This document shows, piece after piece, positions 50,322 through 60,323 of a DNA stretch of 64,000 bases (within the stretch, counting starts at the first letter, position 1; every line of letters begins with the position of its first letter). A model generated the notes under the pieces. That model was not told the origin of the DNA and did not search any database. It saw only the letters and a list, made by a program, of their open reading frames with translations. Source of the stretch: JAWHTC01 sp032586155 (lineage in GTDB: Bacteria; Pseudomonadota; Alphaproteobacteria; Rhodobacterales; Rhodobacteraceae); NCBI RefSeq assembly GCF_032586155.1, contig NZ_JAWHTC010000001.1:682001-746000 (forward strand), given 5' to 3'. A program made the position numbers and the translations under genes.

Positions 50322-51644
50322 TCATTTCTTTTGCGCGGCTTCTGAGGCTAAGAGCACATCCTGGGCCCTTTGCCAACCGGTGGAACCGCGCGGCAAAATG
50401 CCCGCGGCGCGTTTGGCGTGAATGCCCGCATCCTTCATCCTACCCTGAAGTGCGTAGCGCTCGGCAGTGACAAGCGATGCCATACCGGGGTTCTTCAGCT
50501 TGGCATAGGATTGCGCCAAGTCGCGCAAGACCCGGGCGTCACGACCGTCACGGGCGCGCGACTTTTCCAGCATAGGCAGAGCAGCCTTGGCGTTTCCGCT
50601 GACCAAAAGTGCGTGACCATAGCTGCCCAGAATAAGAGCGTCCTTGGGGGCAAGAGATATGGCTGTTTTGTAAGCCTTCAGCGCTCGGCCCACGTTGCGA
50701 CTTTCAAGCAAAATCTGGCCATGAAGCTCATGGTAGAACGGATCACGCGGCCTGAGCGACAGAAGCTGTTGCATTGTCTTGAGCGCCTTGGCGGTATTGC
50801 TGTCGCGGTGATATGAGACGGCAAGGCGCATCAGTCGGATATCCTGGCCCGCGCTTTCGGCCGCGCGCTTGCGGGTCCATTTCGGAGCGCGTTGAAATGC
50901 GGAAAGTTTGCCTTGTGCGCGCGAAAACCAATAGTCCATGTTCGGGTTCGCTTTGGTTCTGCCTTCGTAGGCTTCGGCAATCGCCTTGATGTGACGCAAG
51001 CGGTCACGTGATAACGGGTGGGTTCGGGCATAGGGATCTTGCCGTGCCGCCGAAACCAGTTCCTGACCCGAGAATATCTGCATCAGGCGCACGGCGCCCT
51101 GAGGGTCGACACCACCTCGTACCATGAACCGAAGCGCGGATTGGTCTGCCGAGCTTTCTTCGGCCCGGGTGTGCCCCATGAAGGCGCGGCTTGCTGAACT
51201 GGCGATACCGATGCCGAGCGCGCCTGCGGCGCTGGAGTCGGCGCCTCCGGCGATCGCGGCGGCTGCCAGGGCCATGCCGATTCCAGCAACGGTCTTGGCA
51301 CTGCGAGCATTCACCATGCGACGCGCAATGTGACCATTGGCGATATGAGCCGCCTCATGGGCGATAACAGCCTGCAATTCGGCGGCGGTCTTGACCTTGG
51401 TCACCAGGCCCGAGTGCAGGAATATGTGACGGCTGTCGATGACGAAGGCATTCAAGGTACGATCATCGATTATCAGTATCTTGACCCTTGACGGTGACAG
51501 ACCGGCGGCAGTCAGCACCGGTTTCGCCAGTTGTTTTAGCGCATGTTCGATATCAGGGTCGCGCAGCAATGTGACGGCCTGCGCGGGCAGGGTGGTAACC
51601 GTGAAAAAAGCCACGGTGACGAGAAGGCTGAGAACACGCTGCAT
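50322..51644 (-). CDS. BepA/YfgC-like M48 metalloprotease with TPR tail
   Basis: A 440-aa periplasmic protease. The signal covers about residues 1-23. Zn-site HEAAH is in IAHEAAHIANGHIARR, with the third ligand Glu in EESSADQSALRFM. TPR repeats fill about residues 260-420. BepA monitors assembly of LptD and other outer-membrane proteins. Upstream of the two DsbA-like genes on the same strand, with a 15-base gap, so a periplasmic protein quality operon is likely. Confidence 0.9.
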   Translation of the reverse strand: MQRVLSLLVTVAFFTVTTLPAQAVTLLRDPDIEHALKQLAKPVLTAAGLSPSRVKILIIDDRTLNAFVIDSRHIFLHSGLVTKVKTAAELQAVIAHEAAHIANGHIARRMVNARSAKTVAGIGMALAAAAIAGGADSSAAGALGIGIASSASRAFMGHTRAEESSADQSALRFMVRGGVDPQGAVRLMQIFSGQELVSAARQDPYARTHPLSRDRLRHIKAIAEAYEGRTKANPNMDYWFSRAQGKLSAFQRAPKWTRKRAAESAGQDIRLMRLAVSYHRDSNTAKALKTMQQLLSLRPRDPFYHELHGQILLESRNVGRALKAYKTAISLAPKDALILGSYGHALLVSGNAKAALPMLEKSRARDGRDARVLRDLAQSYAKLKNPGMASLVTAERYALQGRMKDAGIHAKRAAGILPRGSTGWQRAQDVLLASEAAQKK

Positions 51645-51713
51645 TGACGGCAGGCTCCGATCCCTGTGTAAAGCCTTAGAAACAGGCCAGTGGGCATTGA
51701 TAGGAACAAATTC

Positions 51714-52859
51714 ATGCGGAACTCAAGGCGCGGCGCGGTTGATCCCTTTATTGTGATGGATGTCATGGAAGCTGCCCGCAAAGCCGAAGAGGCCGGGCAC
51801 CACGTCATCCACATGGAGGTGGGCCAGCCCAGTACACCGGCCCCAGAGGGCGCACGTTCAGCATTGTCGCGAGCAATGGAGGCGGAATCTCTTGGTTATT
51901 CCGTGGCGCTGGGCCTGCCAGAATTGCGGTCGCGGATCGCCAAGTCCTATGGAGAACGGCACAATGTTGATCTGAACCCCGAGCGGGTCATCGTCACGCC
52001 GGGCTCGTCCGGGGCCTTCATCCTGGCCTTTACCGCGCTGTTTGATGCCGGGGACCGGGTGGGCATAGGTGAGCCGGGATACCCGTCCTATCGGCAGATT
52101 CTCCGGGCGCTTGATATCGAACCGGTCGGTATTGCGACCCGGGCGGAAAACCGCCTGCAACCGGTACCGAAGGATATCGAGGGGCTCGATCTGCAGGGGC
52201 TGATGGTGGCCTCACCTGCGAATCCATCCGGTACGATGCTGGATCGCGCGGCCATGACGGGCCTGATCGAGGCCTGTCACGCGAAAGGCGCGGCCTTCAT
52301 CAGTGACGAGATTTACCACGGTATCGAATACGAAAAAAAGGCCGTGACCGCGCTGGAAATCACTGACGAGACCTATGTGATCAACTCATTCTCGAAGTAT
52401 TACTCGATGACAGGCTGGCGCGTGGGCTGGATGGTGGTGCCCGAGGATCACGTCAGGTTGATCGAGCGGCTGGCCCAGAACATGTTCATCTGTGCGCCGC
52501 ACGCCTCGCAGGTGGCGGCACTTGCGGCGATGGACTGTGACGAGGAACTTCAGCGGAACCTTGATGTCTATCGCGAAAATCGTGCCTTGATGTTAGAAGG
52601 CCTGCCCAAGGCCGGGTTTGACAAGATCGCGCCACCAGATGGGGCGTTCTATGTCTATGCAGATGTGTCAGACATCACCGACGACAGTTTAGGATTTGCC
52701 GCCGAAATTCTGGAAAAAGCCGGGGTCGCGGTCACACCAGGACTGGATTTCGACCCGGAACGTGGCGGCGGTACGTTGCGGTTTTCTTATGCCCGCGCAA
52801 CCGAGGATATCCGCGAAGGGCTGAGAAGGTTGAAGGGCTTCATGGCGTTACGCGGATGA
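51714..52859 (+). CDS. Class I/II pyridoxal-phosphate aminotransferase
   Basis: A 381-aa PLP enzyme starting at ATG 51714, with AGGA 8 bases upstream. EVGQPSTPAP, YSVALGLPELRSRIA and the lysine motif NSFSKYYSMTGWRVGW place it in the aspartate aminotransferase superfamily (subgroup I gamma). FISDEIYHGIEYE carries the PLP-nitrogen Asp. Substrate not determined. A GTG at 51690 would add eight residues. Confidence 0.88.
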   Translation: MRNSRRGAVDPFIVMDVMEAARKAEEAGHHVIHMEVGQPSTPAPEGARSALSRAMEAESLGYSVALGLPELRSRIAKSYGERHNVDLNPERVIVTPGSSGAFILAFTALFDAGDRVGIGEPGYPSYRQILRALDIEPVGIATRAENRLQPVPKDIEGLDLQGLMVASPANPSGTMLDRAAMTGLIEACHAKGAAFISDEIYHGIEYEKKAVTALEITDETYVINSFSKYYSMTGWRVGWMVVPEDHVRLIERLAQNMFICAPHASQVAALAAMDCDEELQRNLDVYRENRALMLEGLPKAGFDKIAPPDGAFYVYADVSDITDDSLGFAAEILEKAGVAVTPGLDFDPERGGGTLRFSYARATEDIREGLRRLKGFMALRG

Positions 52860-52940
52860 TTTCCGCTGGTTGGCACGGGGTTGATTTTCAATCCAGTGTT
52901 GATCGGATAAAGTGGTGCAAACAGCCTGTATGGCGAGGAT

Positions 52941-54155
52941 ATGAGCGGATTAATCAGGATCGTTTCGGCACTTGCCCTGTGCCTGTGGGCTACCTTTGTG
53001 GGGGCGCAAGGGTTTTCGGGATTGGCCAAGGTCGACCCGACACACAGTCGGATCGAGGATCAGCGTGGTGGGGCCGTGTTGCGCCTGGGGCTAAGTCAGG
53101 GCGTGCCGCACCGGGTGTTCACCCTTGGTGAGCCGGATCGGCTGATCCTTGATTTCGCCGAAGTGGACTGGACCGGTCTGGATGCCGAGGCATTGGCTGC
53201 GGCCGAAGGGGTTGTCGAGGTGCGTTTTGGCGGATTCCGCCCGGGTTGGTCACGAATGGTGATCGACCTTGCCCGCCCAATGGTCATCGATACGGTAGAC
53301 CTGCGGGTTGACGATGAAACGGGCAAAGCCAAATTCGAGCTGTTCCTCGCCCGCGCCACGGCCGACGAGTTCAAGGCGGCCTCGTCGCCACCGTTGATGC
53401 CCGATTGGGCCGGGCCGCCAACGGTGACCTATGTCCCGCGCGAGGATGACGACCGTCTGCGGGTTCTGATCGACCCGGGTCATGGGGGGATCGATCCCGG
53501 CGCAGAACGGAACGGTGAGCAAGAAAAGAACCTGATGCTGCTTTTTGCCTTCGATCTGCGCGACGCCCTTCTCCGGGTTGACGGTATCGATGTGATGTTG
53601 ACCCGCGAGGATGATAGCTTTGTCTCGCTTGAAAGGCGGGTTGCGATTGCCCATCAGGCAGGCGCTGACATCTTCCTGTCTCTGCACGCCGACACTCTGA
53701 GCGAGGGGCGTGCCCACGGCGCAGCCATCTACACGCTCGACAAGGAGGCCAGCGATGAGGCCAGTGCGTTGCTGGCCGAGCGCCACAACCGGGCCGACAT
53801 GCTGGCCGGGGTCGATCTCACCGGCAGTGATGACGTTATTGCCGATATCCTGTTTGACCTGGCGCGGCTTGAGACGCGCCCCAGAACCTTGGCGCTTGCC
53901 AAAGCGATGGTGGAAGGTCTGGATGCTGCGGAAGTTCCACTCAACCGCCGACCGCATCGCACCGCAGCGTTTTCGGTGTTGAAGGCGGCTGACATCCCGT
54001 CGGTTTTGCTCGAGATCGGGTTCATTTCCAGTGATCGCGATCTCAAGAATTTGACCGACCCGCTGTGGCGGAGGCGCGCGGCCGAGGCACTGCGTGATGC
54101 GATTCAGGCCTGGATCATATCAGATCAGGCCGCCCGCGATCTGGTGCGACAGTGA
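52941..54155 (+). CDS. amiC: N-acetylmuramoyl-L-alanine amidase, AmiC type
   Basis: A 404-aa zinc amidase. The signal is about residues 1-23, an AMIN domain covers about 30-140, and the Amidase_3 catalytic domain about 175-395. Zn ligands are His in VLIDPGHGGIDPGAE and His in ADIFLSLHADT, with the Glu in SVLLEIGFISS. It cleaves the septal peptidoglycan and is sited just upstream of PBP1A. Confidence 0.92.
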   Translation: MSGLIRIVSALALCLWATFVGAQGFSGLAKVDPTHSRIEDQRGGAVLRLGLSQGVPHRVFTLGEPDRLILDFAEVDWTGLDAEALAAAEGVVEVRFGGFRPGWSRMVIDLARPMVIDTVDLRVDDETGKAKFELFLARATADEFKAASSPPLMPDWAGPPTVTYVPREDDDRLRVLIDPGHGGIDPGAERNGEQEKNLMLLFAFDLRDALLRVDGIDVMLTREDDSFVSLERRVAIAHQAGADIFLSLHADTLSEGRAHGAAIYTLDKEASDEASALLAERHNRADMLAGVDLTGSDDVIADILFDLARLETRPRTLALAKAMVEGLDAAEVPLNRRPHRTAAFSVLKAADIPSVLLEIGFISSDRDLKNLTDPLWRRRAAEALRDAIQAWIISDQAARDLVRQ

Positions 54156-54205
54156 AAAGAAGCTGTGGATGGCGGAATCCAGCCAATACTGCGCGGGTTT
54201 GTGTT

Positions 54206-54234
54206 TTGACGGCAGGGGTTACGATACCTATATA
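54206..54234 (+). promoter_or_regulatory. PBP1A gene promoter
   Basis: TTGACG (54206-54211), 17-base spacer, TATATA (54229-54234). Start expected near 54241, 20 bases before the GTG start codon. Confidence 0.75.
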
Positions 54235-54260
54235 AGCGACAGAAGCGGCAGGGGACGCGC

Positions 54261-56774
54261 GTGATCCGATTCATCCTTTCATCCTTGGGCGGTCTTTTCA
54301 GCATGGTGACGCTGGGGTTGATGATGATTGCCCTGGCGATTGGCGCAGTGTTCTGGGTCTATGGTCGCGATCTGCCCAGCCACGAGAGCCTTGCGCAGTA
54401 CACCCCGCCGACGATCAGCCGGATTTACTCCGGCGAGGGTCGGATCATCGATGAATTTGCCCGTGAGCGACGTCTGTTCGTACCGGCCGAGGATATTCCC
54501 GACCTGGTCAAACAGGCCTTCATCAGCGCCGAAGACAAGAATTTCTACAGCCATGGCGGCTATGACATGCGCGGCATCCTCTCGGCCATACTCGAGGCGG
54601 TGCGTTCGCGCGGGGGCAACGTGCGCGGGGCCTCGACAATCACCCAGCAGGTGATGAAGAACTTCCTTCTTTCCGGTGACCGCCGGATCGAGCGCAAGAT
54701 CAAGGAAATCATCCTGGCCACACGGCTTGAGGAAACCCTGAGCAAGGACCAGATTCTTGAGCTTTACATGAACGAGATTTTCCTCGGTCAGAATTCCTAT
54801 GGCGTGGCCGCTGCGGCGCAGACCTATTTCAACAAGACCCTCTCGGAACTGGCCCCGCACGAGGCGGCAACGCTGGCCTCGCTGCCCAAGGCGCCGTCGC
54901 AATTCCATCCGGTTCGCAAGAAAGAACGCCTGATGTCACGGCGTAATTTCGTACTGAAGGAGATGATGGAGAACGGGTATATCACCCAGACGGTTTATCA
55001 GGCCGAGCGTGAATTGCCGCTGAAGACGGTGCAGAACGGTGATTATGAGAGCTTCAAAACGGCCCTGCCGCCGCGCGATTATTTCACCGATGAAATCCGC
55101 CGTCAGCTGAGCCGGAATTTCGGTGAGGAAGAGTTCTTTTCCGGCGGGATGAGCGTGCGCGCCACCATCGATCCCGAGATGCAGAAACTCGCGGCGGCTT
55201 CGTTGCAGCGTCAACTGGAGCAATACGACCGTGGCACGGGCCTCTGGCTTGGCACTGGTAAGACCATTCCGAGTGATCAATTGGACAATTGGCGAGAGGC
55301 GCTGGCCGAGGTTAAGGTGTCGCGCGACATTGCGCTGGAATCGCAGTGGTTCCCTGCAGTCGTGCTGTCGGTCGGGGATCAACAGCTTGGTCTTGGTATC
55401 GAAGGCTGGCAGGAGGGCGAGCCAGAGCCGGTGGTGCCGCGCAAGGACATCGCCTGGATGAAGGGTAGTTTCCACGACAACTTCAAACCAGGTGACGTGG
55501 TCCATGTACGCCACATGACGTCGGGTAAAAACGGTGAGGGTGACTTCATCCGCTGGACCCTGCGGCAGGTGCCCGAGGTACAAGGCGGCTTTGTGGCCAT
55601 GGACGTCAATTCGGGCCGCGTGATCGCGATGCAGGGTGGGTTTTCGTATCAGAACTCGGTCTTCAACCGAGCGACCCAGGCGCGGCGGCAACCCGGTTCG
55701 TCCTTCAAACCCTTCGTCTATGCCTCAGCGCTGGACAGCGGCTATACACCCGCGACGATCGTCGTGGACGCCCCGATCGAGATCAACACACCGCAAGGGG
55801 TCTGGCGTCCTAAAAACGCTTCGCACCAATTCTATGGCCCGACCCCTTTGCGCACGGGGATCGAGAAGTCGCGGAACCTGATGACCATCCGTTTGGCGGA
55901 AGAGGTTGGCATGGATGTTGTCGCCGATTACGCCGAACGCTTTGGCGTTTACGAACGTATGGGACAGTTCCTGGCCAACGCGTTGGGTTCGGAGGAAACC
56001 ACGCTCTTCAAGATGGTTGCGGCCTATGCTATGTTTGCCAATGGTGGCCAACGGGTAGAACCCACTTTGGTCGACCGGGTGCAAAACCGCTATGGCAAGA
56101 CAGTATACCGCCATGACAACCGGGAATGCCCGAATTGTGACAACCCGACGATCCCGCGCGATAGGAGCCCGGACATCACCTCGGACCGAGAGCGGGTCAT
56201 GAACGCGGTCACGGCGTACCAGCTGACCTCGATGATGCAGGGCGTTGTCGACCGTGGCACAGCGGCGAAATCGGTCAATCTGCCGGTGCCTGTGGCGGGC
56301 AAAACCGGCACCACCAACGACGCCAAGGACGTGTGGTTCATCGGCTTTACTTCGAACATCGTAGCAGGTTGCTATATCGGCTATGACACGCCGAAATCGA
56401 TGGGGCGGGGAGCTTCGGGCGGCGGTATGTGCGGCCCGGTGTTTCAACGCTTCATGTCAAAGGCGACCAAGAAATACGGCGGTGGCAAATTCCGCGTGCC
56501 CGAAGAGTGCATGTTCTTGAAGATCGACCGTTTCAGCGGTGCGCGGCTTGGTGATGATGCCGGTGGTGCAAACGTTGTTTCGGAGTGTTTCCGCGAAGGC
56601 GAAGAGCCGATTTTTGGTATCACCTTTGACGGCGGCTTTGCCATGGGCTCGAACCTTCCGCTGTTCCAGGAGGCAACCGATGGTGGTAAACAGGTTACCA
56701 CTTCGACCGGTAAGAAGGCCGTGGTCGGTCCCAAGGCAAGTTTCGGCACGCTGAGTTCCGGCGGGCTCTACTGA
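54261..56774 (+). CDS. mrcA: Penicillin-binding protein 1A, bifunctional
   Basis: An 837-aa class A PBP. The TM anchor is at about residues 8-33. The glycosyltransferase Glu is in AEDKNFYSHGG near residue 91. The transpeptidase Ser480 is in GSSFKP, and the KTG motif near residue 680 is in VAGKTGTTND. An OB-fold insertion (about 320-450) follows the PBP1A pattern. Polymerises and cross-links peptidoglycan. A separate transcript is supported by the promoter at 54206-54234. GTG start. The C-terminal tail (about 755-837) has three Cys and is longer than in E. coli. Confidence 0.95.
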   Translation: MIRFILSSLGGLFSMVTLGLMMIALAIGAVFWVYGRDLPSHESLAQYTPPTISRIYSGEGRIIDEFARERRLFVPAEDIPDLVKQAFISAEDKNFYSHGGYDMRGILSAILEAVRSRGGNVRGASTITQQVMKNFLLSGDRRIERKIKEIILATRLEETLSKDQILELYMNEIFLGQNSYGVAAAAQTYFNKTLSELAPHEAATLASLPKAPSQFHPVRKKERLMSRRNFVLKEMMENGYITQTVYQAERELPLKTVQNGDYESFKTALPPRDYFTDEIRRQLSRNFGEEEFFSGGMSVRATIDPEMQKLAAASLQRQLEQYDRGTGLWLGTGKTIPSDQLDNWREALAEVKVSRDIALESQWFPAVVLSVGDQQLGLGIEGWQEGEPEPVVPRKDIAWMKGSFHDNFKPGDVVHVRHMTSGKNGEGDFIRWTLRQVPEVQGGFVAMDVNSGRVIAMQGGFSYQNSVFNRATQARRQPGSSFKPFVYASALDSGYTPATIVVDAPIEINTPQGVWRPKNASHQFYGPTPLRTGIEKSRNLMTIRLAEEVGMDVVADYAERFGVYERMGQFLANALGSEETTLFKMVAAYAMFANGGQRVEPTLVDRVQNRYGKTVYRHDNRECPNCDNPTIPRDRSPDITSDRERVMNAVTAYQLTSMMQGVVDRGTAAKSVNLPVPVAGKTGTTNDAKDVWFIGFTSNIVAGCYIGYDTPKSMGRGASGGGMCGPVFQRFMSKATKKYGGGKFRVPEECMFLKIDRFSGARLGDDAGGANVVSECFREGEEPIFGITFDGGFAMGSNLPLFQEATDGGKQVTTSTGKKAVVGPKASFGTLSSGGLY

Positions 56775-56787
56775 TCAGGTTCGAGAA

Positions 56788-56810
56788 GGTGGGTTGGAGC
56801 CCACCCTACG
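56788..56810. repeat. Palindromic intergenic repeat, family B, copy 2
   Basis: GGTGGGTTGGAGCCCACC and CTACG. Same as the copy at 14646-14669 except for the loop. It lies between mrcA and prfB, where it may fold as a hairpin in the transcript. Confidence 0.6.
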
Positions 56811-56874
56811 GCTTGCCGCTGCGGCGTGGCTGGTTTATCACCCGGGTTCAACCCGAAAAGCCGGAAAGACGACC

Positions 56875-58002
56875 ATGCGCGCCGAAACCCAAAACTCTGT
56901 TGACGAGATCGAGAAATCCCTGGGCCTTCTGCAACAGCGGATGGATTGGGAAACCGTTGAACATCGGTTGGAGGAATTCAACGCTCGTGTTGAGGACCCA
57001 ACCCTGTGGGACGATCCGAAAAACGCGCAAAAGTTGATGCGCGAGCGGCAGATGCTGGTCGACGCGCTTGAGACCTATAAATCTATTCGCCGGGATCTTG
57101 ATGACAATGTTGAGCTCATTGAACTGGGTGAGATGGAAGAGGACGAAGAGGTCGTGGCTGAAGCCGTGGCAGCGATCAAGGCGCTGGCGATCAGGGCTGC
57201 CGAGAAGGAGCTCGAAGCGCTTCTGGACGGTGAGGCTGACGCCAACGACACGTTCCTTGAAATCAACTCGGGTGCGGGTGGCACGGAAAGCTGCGACTGG
57301 GCTTCGATGCTGGCAAGGATGTATGTCCGCTGGGCCGAGAAGAAGGGTTACAAGGTCGAGTTGCAATCGACATCGCCCGGAGAGGAGGCGGGCATAAAGT
57401 CCGCGACGTACAAGATCTCCGGTCACAATGCTTATGGGTGGCTGAAATCGGAAAGCGGCGTGCACCGGCTGGTGCGGATTTCACCCTTTGACAGTGCCGC
57501 CAAGCGTCATACCAGCTTTACGTCGGTCAAGGTTTATCCGGTGGTAGACGACAATATCGAGATCGAGGTCAATCCGGCCGATATCCGCATCGACACCTAC
57601 CGGTCGTCCGGCGCTGGCGGGCAACACGTCAACACCACCGACTCGGCGGTGCGCATCACTCACCACCCCACGGGTATCGTGGTGACCAGTTCGGAAAAGT
57701 CCCAGCACCAGAACCGCGACATAGCCATGAAAGCGCTGAAATCGCGGCTCTATCAGATGGAATTAGACAAGCGTTCGGCGTTGGTGAACGACATCCATGA
57801 AAGCGCAGGCGATGCCGGCTGGGGCAATCAGATCCGCTCATATGTTCTGCAGCCCTACCAGATGGTCAAGGACCTGCGTACCAACCACGAAACCTCGGAC
57901 ACCAAGGGGGTTCTCGACGGTGATCTGGACGGGTTCATGGCGGCGACGTTGGCCTTGAACGTGAGCGGCAAGAGCCGGGCCGAAGCACAGGGCGACGAAT
58001 GA
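56875..58002 (+). CDS. prfB: Peptide chain release factor 2
   Basis: A 375-aa RF2. The stop-codon tripeptide SPF is at 203-205 and the catalytic GGQ at 248-250. The sequence runs through in one frame from ATG 56875, with no in-frame UGA and no CUU-UGA slippery site near codon 25. The autoregulatory frameshift of most bacterial prfB genes is therefore absent, as in other alphaproteobacteria. Longer starts up to 56794 are open but would translate the repeat. Confidence 0.96.
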   Translation: MRAETQNSVDEIEKSLGLLQQRMDWETVEHRLEEFNARVEDPTLWDDPKNAQKLMRERQMLVDALETYKSIRRDLDDNVELIELGEMEEDEEVVAEAVAAIKALAIRAAEKELEALLDGEADANDTFLEINSGAGGTESCDWASMLARMYVRWAEKKGYKVELQSTSPGEEAGIKSATYKISGHNAYGWLKSESGVHRLVRISPFDSAAKRHTSFTSVKVYPVVDDNIEIEVNPADIRIDTYRSSGAGGQHVNTTDSAVRITHHPTGIVVTSSEKSQHQNRDIAMKALKSRLYQMELDKRSALVNDIHESAGDAGWGNQIRSYVLQPYQMVKDLRTNHETSDTKGVLDGDLDGFMAATLALNVSGKSRAEAQGDE

Positions 58003-58066
58003 TCAAATCTATCTTGCATTGGGTGTTGGGGAGAATAGCCTGAGCGAGACGTGCGGGGAGGGAGCA

Positions 58067-59488
58067 ATGAGCGATTTTCTAGAAAAAGAGGCGTTGGACC
58101 AAAGCGCGGCGTTGGAAGCGGGCGAGATCAGCGTCGAAGAGCTGATGAAGCTGACGCTGGATCGGATCGAGGCGGTAAACGGGGACGTCAACGCCGTCGT
58201 CGCTCTGCGCGACCGAGACGAGCTGTTGGCCGAGGCTCGCGCCGCCGATGCCGCCCCCCGTAAAGGTTGGATGCATGGCCTGCCCATCGCAGTCAAGGAC
58301 CTGGCCAATGTCAAAGGCCTTCCAACGACGCTGGGCGTGCCCGCGCTGGCAAATGCGATTGCGGAAGAAGATGAGATCATGGTGGCACGGATGCGCGCCG
58401 CCGGTGCGATCTTCATCGGCAAGACCAACGTGCCGCAACTGGGCCTTGGGTCGCATTCCTTCAATGAACTTTATGGCACCACCCGCAACCCCTATGATTT
58501 GTCGGTTTCCGCAGGTGGGTCTTCGGGGGGCGCAGCTGCGGCACTGGCTGCGCGTATGGTCTCTATCGCCGACGGATCCGACATGATGGGCAGCCTGCGC
58601 AATCCGGCGGCCTGGAACAACGTCTACGGCCTCCGCCCCTCTTGGGCGCGCGTGCCAAGCGAACCTAAGGGCGAAATGTTCCTGCATCAATTGGCAACCC
58701 TTGGCCCGATGGCGCGTAGTCCGCGGGATGTAGCTGCGCTTTTGGACGTGCAATCGGGTCCTGACAAACGCCAGCCGCATGGTTGTAGCTATGATGCCGT
58801 GTCGCCGCTGATCGGTGCACCCGTCAATGGCATGCGGGTCGGTTGGCTGCGGGATTGGGGCGGGGCCTATCCAATGGAGGAAGATCTCCTCGACACCAGC
58901 GAGGCGGCGCTGAATATCTTTGACGATCTTGGCATTGAAGTCGAACTTGTCGATCCTCCGTTTGATGCGGCGCTCATCTGGGATTCCTGGATCAAGCTGC
59001 GCTCGTGGGCGGTCTCGGGCAGCGCGGATGTGCTTTATGCTTCGCCTGCGATGCGGGACGAGCTCAAACCGGAATCGATCTGGGAAATCGAGCGCGGCTT
59101 GAGCCTGTCGGCCAAGGACGTACATCAGGCCAGCCTGATCCGCTCGCAGTGGTTCACCCGCGTGAATGAGCTTTTTGCTACCTACGACGCGCTTTTGCTG
59201 CCTACAACGCAGGTCTGGCCTTTTGCCCAGGAGAAGCGCTTCCCGGAAGAGGTCGCAGGCCGCAAGATGGACACGTATCACCGCTGGATGGAAGTCGTGA
59301 TTCCGGTCAGCCTGCTTGGGTTGCCGTGTCTTAGCGTGCCCGCCGGGTTTGGCCCCAATGGCCTGCCTGCCGGGCTTCAGGTTTTCGGCCCGCGCGGTAG
59401 CGACAGCAAGATGCTGCAGATCGGCCAGGCTTGGCACGAAGCCACCGATTTCGCTGCAAGGCGACCATCGATCCTTCACGACGCTTGA
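58067..59488 (+). CDS. Amidase signature family protein
   Basis: A 473-aa Ser-Ser-Lys amidase. The Lys is in GLPIAVKDLANV near residue 74. The glycine-rich segment is GGSSGGAAAALAAR near 150, and the nucleophile region reads GSDMMGSLRNPAA in place of the common GGSIRxPA. It resembles glutamyl-tRNA amidotransferase-like amidases but lacks gatB/C neighbours. Substrate unknown. ATG 58067 has GGGGAGGGAG upstream. Confidence 0.85.
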   Translation: MSDFLEKEALDQSAALEAGEISVEELMKLTLDRIEAVNGDVNAVVALRDRDELLAEARAADAAPRKGWMHGLPIAVKDLANVKGLPTTLGVPALANAIAEEDEIMVARMRAAGAIFIGKTNVPQLGLGSHSFNELYGTTRNPYDLSVSAGGSSGGAAAALAARMVSIADGSDMMGSLRNPAAWNNVYGLRPSWARVPSEPKGEMFLHQLATLGPMARSPRDVAALLDVQSGPDKRQPHGCSYDAVSPLIGAPVNGMRVGWLRDWGGAYPMEEDLLDTSEAALNIFDDLGIEVELVDPPFDAALIWDSWIKLRSWAVSGSADVLYASPAMRDELKPESIWEIERGLSLSAKDVHQASLIRSQWFTRVNELFATYDALLLPTTQVWPFAQEKRFPEEVAGRKMDTYHRWMEVVIPVSLLGLPCLSVPAGFGPNGLPAGLQVFGPRGSDSKMLQIGQAWHEATDFAARRPSILHDA

Positions 59489-59543
59489 ATTGTTAGCGAA
59501 AACACTGTCTCATTCCTAAAAAACAGTATTCTAGGGAGGAGAC

Positions 59544-60317
59544 ATGGAGGAAACGCTCGAACATGGTGTGCCCGAACTCCGGGCCATCAGGTTTCCCATG
59601 CTGGTCGAAGCGTTGAAACGGGGATGGGCCGACATGGTTCGATCACCCCTTTACAGTTTTATGTTTGCCAGTGCCTATGTCGCAATCGGCCTTGTATTGG
59701 CCTATGTCACCTGGCTCACAGGTCAGACCTATTGGCTGATCTTTGCCGCCGTGGGTTTTCCTCTGGTAGGTCCCTTTGCTGCCTGCGGATTCTACGAAGT
59801 GTCGCGGTGTCTGGAAAAGGGCGAAAAGCTTGACCCGGCCTTTGTCTGTGGGGTTGTGATCCGGCAAGGCAAACGTCAGTTGCCGTCGCTATGTGCCATC
59901 ATTATCATGGTGTTCCTTTTCTGGTTCTTCATCGCGCACATGATCTTTGCCCTGTTCCTAGGGCTGTCGACGATGACCAACGTGTCCAGTTCATACGAAA
60001 TCTACACGACGACGGATGGTCTGATGATGCTGGCGGTGGGCACGATCGTGGGCGCGGCATTTGCCATGCTTCTGTTCATGATCACGGTGATATCCATGCC
60101 GCTTTTGCATGATCGTGAAGTGGATTTCGTGACCGCAATGATCACTAGTTTCCAGACGGTTATGAAGAACCCGGTGCCGATGATCTTCTGGGCGCTGATC
60201 ATCTCGCTGTTGACCTTCATTGCCATGATCCCCGCCTTTTTGGGACTGTACCTTGCGTTGCCGCTCTTGGGCCATGCCAGTTGGCATCTATACGATCAGA
60301 TCGCCATCCGCGAATAA
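59544..60317 (+). CDS. DUF2189 membrane protein
   Basis: A 257-aa protein with six predicted helices. The N-terminal ALKRGWADMVRSPLYSFMFASAY, the middle FAACGFYEVSRCLEKGEKLD and the C-terminal GLYLALPLLGHASWHLYDQI are DUF2189 features. Function unknown. AGGGAGGAG precedes the ATG. Confidence 0.85.
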   Translation: MEETLEHGVPELRAIRFPMLVEALKRGWADMVRSPLYSFMFASAYVAIGLVLAYVTWLTGQTYWLIFAAVGFPLVGPFAACGFYEVSRCLEKGEKLDPAFVCGVVIRQGKRQLPSLCAIIIMVFLFWFFIAHMIFALFLGLSTMTNVSSSYEIYTTTDGLMMLAVGTIVGAAFAMLLFMITVISMPLLHDREVDFVTAMITSFQTVMKNPVPMIFWALIISLLTFIAMIPAFLGLYLALPLLGHASWHLYDQIAIRE

Positions 60318-60323
60318 CGCCTC

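Noticed and set aside
56875..58002. Programmed frameshift in prfB
   Set aside because: The frame is uninterrupted from the ATG and no CUU-UGA site occurs near codon 25.
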